From: Phycisphaerae bacterium
GTDB taxonomy: Bacteria; Planctomycetota; Phycisphaerae; UBA1845; UTPLA1
DNA: 32,923 nucleotides
Reading direction: 5' to 3'
Assembly: GCA_030432035.1 (NCBI GenBank)
Contig: JAUIHO010000030.1
Location: 1-32,923, forward strand
Part shown: piece by piece, positions 22,919-30,419 of the stretch
How positions within the stretch are numbered: the stretch's first letter is position 1
Layout: each line of letters begins with the position of its first letter
Position numbers and translations under genes: made by a program
Notes under the pieces: generated by a model
The model's database searches: none
What the model was told of the DNA's origin: nothing
The model's input: the letters and a program-made list of their open reading frames with translations, nothing else

Positions 22919-23230
22919 CTAATGACAACGACGAATTCGCAGGTCGAGCGATTGATCTGACTGTGCCGCCAGCACGAAGAACCGTTTGTTGCCGAAATCG
23001 AAATAGAACTTCGATTGACCGTTGGCGGCGATGAGTTGTTGGGCTTCGCTCGGTGCCATGCTTTTTATCAACATGGCGACTTGCTCAGCGGTGACGGGCT
23101 GAGCGTTGACTTTGCGAAAGTTGTTCTCGCTGTACACCATCGGAGGCTGGCCTGCTCGCAGGCGAAGTTCGTCGGTGTGTTTGCGACTGGCGGCCTGTAA
23201 CAGATAGTCGATTTGAACTTTGGCAGACAT
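22919..23230 (-). CDS. Stand-alone PilT N-terminal-domain-like protein
   Basis: This 103-residue protein resembles only the first domain of PilT/PilU/GspE-type motors: DELRLRAGQPPMVYSENNFR matches their DLHL..G.PP.....G...., followed by PVTAEQVAMLIKSMAP and an FDFGNKRFFVLAA strand pair. The ATPase core with Walker motifs is absent and there is no following frame that could encode it, so this is a complete short protein or an old remnant. The ATG at 23230 has GAGGGG ahead. It may be co-transcribed with peptide deformylase, 69 bp upstream. Function unknown; a role as partner of a pilus or secretion ATPase is possible. Confidence 0.72.
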   Translation of the reverse strand: MSAKVQIDYLLQAASRKHTDELRLRAGQPPMVYSENNFRKVNAQPVTAEQVAMLIKSMAPSEAQQLIAANGQSKFYFDFGNKRFFVLAAQSDQSLDLRIRRCH

Positions 23231-23299
23231 AGCCCCTCTATTTTGGGCATTCCTGCCATCAATTAACAGAAAATTATTGGAATTCCCGAAAAATCGGCC

Positions 23300-23827
23300 T
23301 TATCGACGCGATTCGAGCCGTTTTAAGGCCTTGCGATTGGCGATTCGATCCATTTCCGACATGCGGTCGGTGATCAATTTGCCGTCGAGGTGGTCGCACT
23401 CGTGCTGCCAACAACGGGCCAACAGGTCGGTCCCGCGCAGGGCGATTGGGTTGCCGTCGAGGTCGAGGCCGGTGATGGTGCAGGCGGTGGGGCGTCGCAC
23501 GCGAACCAGCACATCGGGGATGGAAAGGCAGCCCTCTTCGGCAACGTCTTCGCCCTCAAAGTCCTGTAAAACCGGATTGACGAAGACGAGATCGCGCTTT
23601 TTGCCGTCCTTGTCGGTGCCGGGCACGCTGCAGACGAAGAGCCGCTGTAACACGCCGACTTGTGGTGCGGCCAGGCCGATGCCGTCTTCGGCGCGCATGA
23701 GTTCCAGCATCCGCGTGGCCAACGCGCGAACGTTGTCATCGACTTGGTCGATGGGCGCGCAGACCTGCTTCAGACGAGCGTCTGGATAATGAATGACGCG
23801 CAACTGATCGAGCGACGGACCGGGCAA
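23300..23827 (-). CDS. def: Peptide deformylase
   Basis: This 175-residue metalloenzyme removes the formyl group from new N-termini. All three motifs are present: GIGLAAPQ (about 49-56), EEGCLSIP (about 97-104, metal-binding Cys) and QHECDHLDG (about 139-147, with the HExxH zinc/iron site). The start is a TTG at 23827-23825: GAGGAG lies six bases ahead, and the family's usual N-terminus (LRVIHYPDARL) follows directly; no ATG is available at the right place. Use of TTG suggests moderate expression. Confidence 0.96.
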   Translation of the reverse strand: MPGPSLDQLRVIHYPDARLKQVCAPIDQVDDNVRALATRMLELMRAEDGIGLAAPQVGVLQRLFVCSVPGTDKDGKKRDLVFVNPVLQDFEGEDVAEEGCLSIPDVLVRVRRPTACTITGLDLDGNPIALRGTDLLARCWQHECDHLDGKLITDRMSEMDRIANRKALKRLESRR

Positions 23828-24013
23828 CGTAAACTCCTCATCGAACGCGATTAACGTTACAATAGATGATAAGGCGAGTCAGCCGGGCTGAAAACCGCGA
23901 AGGTCCGTTGCAGTGCCGCCTTGGGGGCCGTCCTCCGCAATTGAAACCGACTCACAGAGACGATACGACGGGGGATAAATCTCGCGTCGGTTCGTCGCGA
24001 CCTTGCACCAAAT
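23828..24013. promoter_or_regulatory. Divergent promoter region def / TPR gene
   Basis: A 186-bp gap between the divergent deformylase and TPR genes. It contains a TACAAT on the plus strand (about 23856-23862) that could be a -10, without a convincing -35. I recognise no riboswitch or RNA here. Confidence 0.3.
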
Positions 24014-25516
24014 ATGAGTTCACCTGCCGAACAACCTACGCCGCCGCCACCTTCGGCGGAGAATCTTTCGTCGCCACGACTGGTCGGCGACGCCAAGGGT
24101 ATTGAGACGGCCAAGAAGCTGTTTCAGCATGCCCAAAAGGCCGAGTCCACGCGTAACTACGACTACGCGATCGAGCTGTACGCGCAAGGTCTGGCGCATT
24201 GGCCGGACGCATTAGACGAAGGGCTGAAACCGTTGTGGAGGGTGGCGTCCAACCGTAAAGCCGCTGGCGGTAAGCCGCCCGGTTTCACGGTAAAGCGCAA
24301 GCATCCGACGGGCGGCAAAGACCCGGTCGCGAATCTCAACAATGCGTTGTTTTTATTCGGGTACGACCCCGCCAGCCTTGGCACGTGCGAAACGGTGTTG
24401 GCACAGGCCGTAAGGTGCAATGCAGACGCGGCGGCGCGGTTGGTGGCGCCGATCATTGCGGCGACATTGGCCAACGGAAAGAAACAGTCGGCTAGCAAGT
24501 ATCAGACGATTTGCGACCAAATGATTCAAATCGGCCGAATGGCGCGCGACGCCAATCAGGACGCGGCCGCGAAGGAAATATTTGAGGCATGCATCAATGT
24601 CGCGCGCGTTTGGAAGCGCTATCAACCCGAAAGCAGCGAGGCCCATCGTGCTGCGGCGTCGGCCTCCGGCGATTTGGCAATTGTTAATGGGCGCTTCGAC
24701 AAGCAAGAGGGCTTTACCGGCTCGCTGCATAATGGCGACGCGCAGGTCGAGTTACAGCATCGCGAGAAGCCGGTCACGTCTGATGATTACCGTCAACGCC
24801 AGATCGATGCGGCGCGGCGCGACTGGGAAGAAAACCCGACGGCTGCGAACAAGCTGATCCATCTTGCGGGTTTGATCGCCAAGACCGAGACGGAAGCCGA
24901 CGAGATGGATGCCGTGCGGCTGCTTGAAGAGCAGTTCGAGAAGGACGGCAATTTCCAGTTTCGACGCAAAGCCGACGACCTACGCATGCGGCGGTTCGGT
25001 CGCGAGCGGCGACTGATCGAAAAGCAATTGAAGGCCAACCCGGACGACGACGACCTGCGAGAACAGTTGGTTGCCGCGAAGCGAAAGCAGTTGGAGGCGG
25101 AGATTCGCATCTTCACCGGCTGGTTGAAGCAGTACCCGACGGATATGCGGCTCAAGTTTGAGCTGGGCTACCGGTACTTCTTGGCACGGAAGTTCGATGA
25201 GGCGATTCCGCTCTTGCAGCAGGCCGTCTCCGACGGTCGCGTGCGATCCAAGGCCCGGCTGTATCTGGGCCGGTGCTTCTTCGAGAAGCGGTTTTACGAT
25301 CAGGCGATCGACGTGTTGCGGTCGGGGAAAGAGGATATCCCGAGCCGCACAGACCCGGACTACCTGAACCTAACCTATTGGATGGCAAGGGCTTCCGAAG
25401 AAAATAACGCCGACGATGAGGCAAAAAAGGCCTACGGCGAGATCATTCAGGCCGATTACAACTTTCGCGATGGCGATGCCCGCAAACGGCTCGAGGCCCT
25501 TGTCGCCGGGGACTAA
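24014..25516 (+). CDS. Tetratricopeptide-repeat protein
   Basis: This 500-residue cytoplasmic protein has TPR-like helix pairs at both ends. The N-terminal one is KKLFQHAQKAESTRNYDYAI followed by YAQGLAHWPD (about 35-67). The C-terminal array (about 365-495) includes LKFELGYRYFLARKFDEAIP, KARLYLGRCFFEKRFYDQAI and ARASEENNADDEAKKAYGEI. A charged helical middle (about 250-365) contains RRLIEKQLKANPDDDDLREQ. The proline-rich N-terminus (EQPTPPPPSAE) is probably disordered. No signal peptide. TPRs mediate protein contacts; the partner is unknown. It lies 81 bp ahead of rpsT on the same strand. Confidence 0.88.
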   Translation: MSSPAEQPTPPPPSAENLSSPRLVGDAKGIETAKKLFQHAQKAESTRNYDYAIELYAQGLAHWPDALDEGLKPLWRVASNRKAAGGKPPGFTVKRKHPTGGKDPVANLNNALFLFGYDPASLGTCETVLAQAVRCNADAAARLVAPIIAATLANGKKQSASKYQTICDQMIQIGRMARDANQDAAAKEIFEACINVARVWKRYQPESSEAHRAAASASGDLAIVNGRFDKQEGFTGSLHNGDAQVELQHREKPVTSDDYRQRQIDAARRDWEENPTAANKLIHLAGLIAKTETEADEMDAVRLLEEQFEKDGNFQFRRKADDLRMRRFGRERRLIEKQLKANPDDDDLREQLVAAKRKQLEAEIRIFTGWLKQYPTDMRLKFELGYRYFLARKFDEAIPLLQQAVSDGRVRSKARLYLGRCFFEKRFYDQAIDVLRSGKEDIPSRTDPDYLNLTYWMARASEENNADDEAKKAYGEIIQADYNFRDGDARKRLEALVAGD

Positions 25517-25597
25517 TCGGTGTTTAATACGGGGCTTGGCAAGAAATGTGCTGCCGAATTGCCGGCGGTGCTGTGATAATCGTAATGGAGCAGCTAC

Positions 25598-25870
25598 GTG
25601 GCCCGATCGCTTTCATCGCAAAAACGACTTCGACAGAGCAAGACCCGCGCCGAGATCAATCGTCGCCGCAAGAGCCAGATCAAGACGGCCGTGCGACGTG
25701 TCAACGATGCGGTTCATGACAAAGATGCGGATAAGGCCGACAAGGCATTCCGCACGGCGGCTAAGTTGCTCGATCGGTTCGCCGATGTCGGCACGATTCA
25801 TACGAACAAAGCTGCGCGAAAGAAGAGCCAATTGGCCAAGCAAGTAAACGCGCTGAAGTCGGGCTCGTAA
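25598..25870 (+). CDS. rpsT: 30S ribosomal protein S20
   Basis: This 90-residue basic helical protein matches S20 in length and sequence: SQKRLRQSKTRAEINRRRKS, VRRVNDAVHDKDADKADKAF and the conserved DVGTIHTNKAARKKSQLAKQ. It binds the 5' domain of 16S rRNA. It starts at a GTG with GGAGC seven bases ahead; non-ATG starts are known for rpsT (UUG in E. coli). A strong intrinsic terminator follows. Confidence 0.96.
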   Translation: MARSLSSQKRLRQSKTRAEINRRRKSQIKTAVRRVNDAVHDKDADKADKAFRTAAKLLDRFADVGTIHTNKAARKKSQLAKQVNALKSGS

Positions 25871-25898
25871 GCGCGTCTTCATAATTATGTCGATCTTC

Positions 25899-25947
25899 AA
25901 ACCGGCGACGGTTGCCATGCAGTTGGCAGCGTCGCCGGTTTTTTATT
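25899..25947 (+). terminator. Intrinsic terminator after rpsT
   Basis: A perfect 12-bp stem (AAACCGGCGACG / CGTCGCCGGTTT) with a 19-base loop is followed by TTTTATTTT. It begins 28 bp after the S20 stop. Confidence 0.92.
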
Positions 25948-25966
25948 TTGCTCGGTAGTGTTGTAA

Positions 25967-26527
25967 ATGTCGAACACCAATGACCGACGATTTGTTTCGC
26001 GTGCCGGGTTGAAGTTGCAAGCGGCCCTGGATGCATTCGCGCTGGATGTGACGGGGCTGGTCTGCGCCGATCTCGGTAGCAATGTCGGCGGCTTTGTCGA
26101 TTGTTTATTGCAAGCCGGCGCGGCCAAGGTATATGCCGTTGAGAAGGGTTACGGCGTTGTCGATTACAAGCTGCGCCGCGATGCGCGCGTGATCGTGAAG
26201 GAACGCGCCGACGCGCGCTTGATCGCGCTGCCGGAACCAGTCGATCTTGTCACGCTCGACGTCGGCTGGACGCGCCAACGCGACATACTTCCGTCGGCAA
26301 AGCGCCTGCTGAAACCGGGCGGCTGCATCATCTCGTTAATCAAACCGCACTACGAAGCGCAACCAGATCAACTCGATGGCGGTGTTTTAAATCCTCAGTT
26401 TATGGATGATGTGTTGGCAGGGGTTGAAGAGGATATCGCAGCGCTTGATTTGCGTGTGGAGCGGAAAGTCGCAAGCCCGATTACCGGGCAGGGCGGGAAT
26501 GTGGAGTTTTTGTGGTTGTTGAAATAG
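25967..26527 (+). CDS. TlyA/FtsJ-like RNA methyltransferase without S4 domain
   Basis: This 186-residue SAM-dependent methyltransferase begins with FVSRAGLKLQAALDAF, the junction typical of TlyA. It continues with ADLGSNVGGFVDCLLQAGAA (SAM loop), VYAVEKGYGVVDYKLRRD, LDVGWTRQRDILPSAKRLLK and ISLIKPHYE, which carries the catalytic-type Lys and Glu. TlyA proteins (about 250-270 residues) methylate rRNA 2'-OH groups and carry an N-terminal S4 RNA-binding domain, which is missing here. The ATG lies only about 20 bp after the rpsT terminator, with a weak ribosome-binding site, so it may rely on read-through or a promoter inside that region. Confidence 0.85.
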   Translation: MSNTNDRRFVSRAGLKLQAALDAFALDVTGLVCADLGSNVGGFVDCLLQAGAAKVYAVEKGYGVVDYKLRRDARVIVKERADARLIALPEPVDLVTLDVGWTRQRDILPSAKRLLKPGGCIISLIKPHYEAQPDQLDGGVLNPQFMDDVLAGVEEDIAALDLRVERKVASPITGQGGNVEFLWLLK

Positions 26528-26967
26528 TAAAAATGTGGCGGTTTGAATACCGCAGCAATGGTGTTCGATTACAGCATCGCATGGAGGGCAGCAGCTCTAC
26601 TTCGTCGCCGATGGTAGATAAGAAAAGCGCGAGTGTTTTTGATGGGGCATTGAATTGAAGTTAATAGGGAAACTGGAGGAGAGGCCCCACACGCCTAGGT
26701 TCCACTCTAAAACGGCCTTGATTTTTGTCGTTTTTGTCGGTCTGCGTGGGGTAATAAGAGCGGTAAGTGTTTTACTAATTAAGACTTACGGCTGTCGGTC
26801 GAAAAAGCACCGATACAGCGTCGCGGGCGGGCGACCTTCGCGTTGGCTGACCGAAATCATCAGGGTTGCAGTGGTTCCGCCCCGCAAACGAATGCCGATC
26901 GAATCGAGTGCGACTCAATTGAAGCTTTGGAAGCAACCATGGCGTAATCAATCACCCGTCTATCTGG
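26528..26967. other. Gene-free boundary region before the accessory cluster
   Basis: 440 bp without a supportable gene. It holds a direct repeat TTTTTGTCG (about 26722-26739) and an inverted repeat with 10-base arms, AGCGGTAAGT and ACTTACGGCT (26759-26768 and 26784-26793, one mismatch). Downstream of this region the DNA looks less GC-rich. Short frames at 26786-26946 look like gene debris but I cannot name a parent. Confidence 0.4.
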
Positions 26968-26983
26968 TTATGTTGTGTACAAT
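26968..26983 (+). promoter_or_regulatory. Operator/-10 region of the MocR-type regulator gene
   Basis: TTATGTTGTGTACAAT ends six bases before the regulator's ATG. The 14-bp core TTATGTTGTGTACA recurs exactly at 28384-28397 before the next operon. TACAAT (26978-26983) is a good -10, which would put the transcript start at or next to the ATG, so the mRNA may be leaderless. Likely an autoregulatory site. Confidence 0.6.
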
Positions 26984-26989
26984 TCGGGA

Positions 26990-28348
26990 ATGGGTGAGCC
27001 CGAGACTTCATTTTGTTTTCCTGCCGACCGACTTGCGGCAGAGATTCCACGGGCACTTTGCAAGGTGCAGGGCCGAAACGAAGCTGAGCGGATCGCTGCG
27101 GCTTTGGAAGCACTGATCGAAATCGGGACGCTGACGTCGGGCCAGCGTTTACCAACCATACGCGATCTTGTCGATTGCGGAATTGGTTCGCACGGTACGG
27201 TTGCCGATGCTTACGCGATCATACGTCGGCGAGGTCTCGTTCATACCAAACGTCGCGGTGGCACGGTGATCTCAACGCGACCGCGTGGACTTGAAGGGTC
27301 AACGGCTGACAAATCGTCTCGCATCATCGATCTAACTCACGCCACTCCGGATCCGGCGCTCTTCCCGCCTGCGTCGATTGTCAATGAACATCTTGCAGCC
27401 GTTCCTTGGAATTACCCGGATCAACATCTGCATCCCGAGTACAAAGATTTTATTTCCGATACACTGCGCCCTTCTAACTTGCATGACGGGACGACGATCG
27501 TCATGCCGGGTGTGATGCGCGCATTGGATGCAGTGCTTTCGCATTTAGGCGTGAGCGGATCTGAAGTCTTGGTAGAAGATCCCGGTTTTGTTGGGCATCA
27601 TGGGCTTGTTCGAGCTAACGGGTGCTTACCGATCCCGCTTGAAGTAGATGATGAAGGCATTAGGCCGGAAGCACTTAAGCTTGGACTTCGTCGGAAGCCT
27701 GCAGCGGTTTTATTTACACCCTTTGCTCAGAATCCGTTCGGCGCATCTTTGACCCCTCAGCGCGCGGCGGAACTCGCGAGAATCAGTCGCAAGTCAACTG
27801 CAAACCCGGTTTGGATACTCGATAATTACATGGCCTTTCCGCGGCAGAGACCAATGCCGCTGCCCTTCGATCCGTTGCGTTCGTCGTGGCTTTGCGCGAC
27901 GTCGGTGAGCAAACTCGTTTGGCCGGACATGCGAGTTGCCGCATTGTCGGGCACCCGCGACGTCGTCGGTCAGATTCAAACGCGAAGCGCGCCAATCGAC
28001 GGTTGGGTGTCGGGGACAGTACAACGCGCCGTTGCCCGCCTTTGTCGAGACGAGCGGATTGCGATGTCAGTTCGTGCAGCAATGGCGGAGTACGATACTC
28101 GTCGAACGACGCTTATCCGTGCTGTTCAGGATGCCAGCCTCGAATGTAATGGCTCCTCCGGGTTATGTGTTTGGATCCGCGTACCAGATGAGACTTGCTG
28201 TGTGCGTGAACTTTGGAAACGCGGGTGGGGTGTGCGACCTGGGCATGAATACCGTATAGCGACTGGATCGGGTATTCGGGTTGCGACCTCACATTTGCCT
28301 TCACCTCTCGCCGAGGATTTTGTAAAGGACTTGAAGATAAGCATTTAG
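26990..28348 (+). CDS. MocR/GabR-type transcriptional regulator (GntR wHTH plus aminotransferase-like domain)
   Basis: This 452-residue protein joins an N-terminal GntR winged helix (about 20-98: GQRLPTIRDLVDCGIGSHGT, RRGLVHTKRRGGT) to a class I aminotransferase-fold domain (about 110-450). PLP-site residues are kept: NPFG after FTPFAQ (about 240), the Asp and Tyr of LDNYMAF (about 277-282) and the lysine of SVSKLVWPDMR (about 308). MocR regulators sense PLP plus an amino acid or amine. I chose the ATG at 26990; a GTG at 26975 would start inside the operator. Its neighbours are two PLP enzymes, so it probably senses their substrate or product and controls the operon through the shared 14-bp motif. 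Confidence 0.9.
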   Translation: MGEPETSFCFPADRLAAEIPRALCKVQGRNEAERIAAALEALIEIGTLTSGQRLPTIRDLVDCGIGSHGTVADAYAIIRRRGLVHTKRRGGTVISTRPRGLEGSTADKSSRIIDLTHATPDPALFPPASIVNEHLAAVPWNYPDQHLHPEYKDFISDTLRPSNLHDGTTIVMPGVMRALDAVLSHLGVSGSEVLVEDPGFVGHHGLVRANGCLPIPLEVDDEGIRPEALKLGLRRKPAAVLFTPFAQNPFGASLTPQRAAELARISRKSTANPVWILDNYMAFPRQRPMPLPFDPLRSSWLCATSVSKLVWPDMRVAALSGTRDVVGQIQTRSAPIDGWVSGTVQRAVARLCRDERIAMSVRAAMAEYDTRRTTLIRAVQDASLECNGSSGLCVWIRVPDETCCVRELWKRGWGVRPGHEYRIATGSGIRVATSHLPSPLAEDFVKDLKISI

Positions 28349-28376
28349 GGCGAGAGGATGGCGACAATTAAGAGAA

Positions 28377-28402
28377 TTGTACATTATGTTGTGTACATAA
28401 TC
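28377..28402 (+). promoter_or_regulatory. Operator/promoter of the PLP-enzyme operon
   Basis: GTACATTATGTTGTGTACAT has inverted GTAC-containing halves and includes the same 14-bp TTATGTTGTGTACA as the regulator's own upstream region. CATAAT (28396-28401) could serve as -10. It lies about 50 bp before the lyase start codon. Confidence 0.6.
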
Positions 28403-28450
28403 TGAAAGTCTACGATTTCTCCAAGCATCAAGTTGGTTGGAGGAATCGCA

Positions 28451-29482
28451 ATGTTCGACAGCGTGAATCGTGCGGAACGGGACGTTTGCCTGTCTGGGCA
28501 GGACGAGTTTCCCACGCTTCTGGAAATTGACCAAGCCGCTTCGAGGCTGAGAGAGCACATCGCGCCGACTCCGGTGCACCGCTATGCACTTTGTGACGAA
28601 TCACTTGAGCGTCGTGTCTGTTTCAAGCACGAGAATCATCACGAAATTGGCGCGTTTAAAGTCCGTGGTGCGTTGGTGCACTTAAGCAAACTCCGCGATC
28701 AAGGCGTCACAGCAGTCGTCACCGCGTCAACCGGCAATCACGGTCTGGGGGTTGCCGAAGCAGCGCGTCAGTTGGGTATGTCTGCGACGATTGTCGTTCC
28801 GCAAAAGTCAAATCCGAGGAAATTACAGCGGATTAGGGCGCTCAGCGCATCGGTGATCGAGCGCGGTAAGGGATTTGAGTCAGCGCGATTGTGGGCGCTC
28901 GAGAATGCGGCTGTGTTAGGCGCGCGATTCGTCAATACAACTGAATCCAACATCATTGCTGGCGCCGGCACATACGCCAGTGAGTTCCTCTCGCAGTGTG
29001 AAGGCCTCGATGCCATGGTTGTGCCAATTGGCGGAGGGAGCGGTGCTTGCGGTTGCATCATTGCTGCATCAGCTCATTGCCCGGAGGTTCCGGTCATTGG
29101 TGTGCAATCCAGCCAAGCGCCCGCAGTGTATGAGTCCTGGCGGAGCGGTGTCTCACGCACGATGCCAAGTCGGACGTTTGCTGAAGGAATTGCGGTTGAA
29201 AGACCCTTTGAGAATACGCTCGGCTTATTGCGCCGATCGCTCGCGGACTTTGTGCTCGCCAGTGACGACGAAATTCGAGTTGCACAGCGAAAGTTTTTTG
29301 AATGGGCCGGCGAACTGATCGAAGGCGCAGCGGCTGCGCCAATCGCAGCGCTAATCTGTGGTCGCGTAAGTCGTGACTTCAAGAAAGTAGGTGTCATCAT
29401 CACCGGTCGAAATCTGAGCGAAAATGAGGCTTTGTTGGCGTTGAATGGAACGGATAGAAAAGGAAAAGTGGTCCATGGGTAA
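28451..29482 (+). CDS. Threonine-dehydratase/serine-racemase-like PLP enzyme (fold type II)
   Basis: This 343-residue enzyme has the PLP lysine in IGAFKVRGA (about 64-72), the substrate loop TASTGNHGLG (about 92-101) and the phosphate-binding glycine loop PIGGGSGACG (about 194-203), all typical of threonine dehydratase, serine racemase and hydroxyaspartate dehydratase. There is no C-terminal ACT regulatory domain, so it is not biosynthetic IlvA. It would eliminate or rearrange a beta-hydroxy or similar amino acid. The ATG at 28451 follows GGAGG seven bases ahead; a TTG at 28433 is in frame but unsupported. The next gene overlaps its end by 8 bp. Confidence 0.9.
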   Translation: MFDSVNRAERDVCLSGQDEFPTLLEIDQAASRLREHIAPTPVHRYALCDESLERRVCFKHENHHEIGAFKVRGALVHLSKLRDQGVTAVVTASTGNHGLGVAEAARQLGMSATIVVPQKSNPRKLQRIRALSASVIERGKGFESARLWALENAAVLGARFVNTTESNIIAGAGTYASEFLSQCEGLDAMVVPIGGGSGACGCIIAASAHCPEVPVIGVQSSQAPAVYESWRSGVSRTMPSRTFAEGIAVERPFENTLGLLRRSLADFVLASDDEIRVAQRKFFEWAGELIEGAAAAPIAALICGRVSRDFKKVGVIITGRNLSENEALLALNGTDRKGKVVHG

Positions 29483-30419
29483 ATCAGTAGACTCGAGAAC
29501 GTCGTTTGATTCAGGTCGAATGGAATCCCGATTTACTTTCCGCGGCGTCAGATTACCTGAAGGTGTGACGTTCGATGCCAAGATCGAGTCGCTCGATGCA
29601 CATCGACATCTGAAGGACCTCCTAAACGAGCGTCCGATCAGCGTAAAGGAAGAAGTGTTCTATCCTGGTGGGACCGAGCCCATGCATTACCATTTGGCGT
29701 GTTGGCAAGTCTTTATTGGCGTTGAAGGCGAACTCGTTATCTCTACGCCAAGTGAGAAGACATGTCTCCGAAAAGATACGGTTGTCTTCATTGCACCCGG
29801 AACCATCCATACGGCGGAGAATACGACAACCGAATTTGCGAGATTCCTCATCGTTTCGTCCCCCGATACGAAGTTTGATCGGGAAATTATGGAACCCGAA
29901 TCGTCGGTCGTCGATCATGTCGCGTATTCGCGAAGTCTTACAAATCGAGTCGGCGATCGTGATCCCGTGCAGGTTCTCGCTGAAACTCCGCAATCGATCC
30001 GACAGGCTATCGAGGACGTTCAACAAAGTGTTCTCGAGATGCGACCATTTGCGGAAAAGTGGACGCCTCGGGAGATTATTATGCATTTTGTCGATTCGGC
30101 TCTGAATAGGTCGCTTCGCTTCCGAATGATCTTGTCGGGACGTCATCCGGTCTTGACCGGGTATGACGAGAGAGAACTCGTCAGCATTCGATCGGAGCAA
30201 AGGGCTACCGCCTTCGAGGATATTGAACTCTTTTCGTCGATTCAACGTGCAGACGTTGCGCTATTGGAACAATCCAAGCACCGATTTGATTTGCCCAGCC
30301 ATCATCTTGAACGTGGCGAAACGACGCTTGGTGAACTTGTCCATCTTGAAGCCGGTCACGACTTGCATCATCTCGATCAGTTACGTCGCTACATCGCCGC
30401 CGCGCGGGAGATGAGATAG
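29475..30419 (+). CDS. Cupin-DinB fusion protein
   Basis: This 314-residue protein has two metal-binding-type domains. The first (about 35-140) is a cupin: EPMHYHLACWQVFIGVEGEL supplies the HxH motif and the glycine turn, and APGTIHT supplies the third His. The second (about 165-310) is a DinB/YfiT-like four-helix bundle, with a first His in REIIMHFVDSA and the pair in HDLHHLDQLRRYI. DinB-like proteins bind a metal through such His sets and some are thiol transferases; cupins are often dioxygenases, isomerases or sensors. The fusion is uncommon. Its ATG overlaps the previous stop by 8 bp and its stop overlaps the next start by 1 bp, so translation is coupled. Function is not known. Confidence 0.85.
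   Translation: MGKSVDSRTSFDSGRMESRFTFRGVRLPEGVTFDAKIESLDAHRHLKDLLNERPISVKEEVFYPGGTEPMHYHLACWQVFIGVEGELVISTPSEKTCLRKDTVVFIAPGTIHTAENTTTEFARFLIVSSPDTKFDREIMEPESSVVDHVAYSRSLTNRVGDRDPVQVLAETPQSIRQAIEDVQQSVLEMRPFAEKWTPREIIMHFVDSALNRSLRFRMILSGRHPVLTGYDERELVSIRSEQRATAFEDIELFSSIQRADVALLEQSKHRFDLPSHHLERGETTLGELVHLEAGHDLHHLDQLRRYIAAAREMR

Noticed and set aside
23866..24013. Structured RNA or riboswitch before the TPR gene
   Set aside because: I compared it with TPP, glycine, SRP RNA and RNase P signatures from memory and found none of their conserved blocks.
25572..25580. Extended -10 (TGTGATAAT) as rpsT promoter
   Set aside because: Transcription from it would start inside the rpsT ribosome-binding site, and no -35 is present.
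26655..27116. 153-codon frame before the MocR-type regulator
   Set aside because: It runs into the regulator's start in another frame, has no recognisable domain and crosses the operator.
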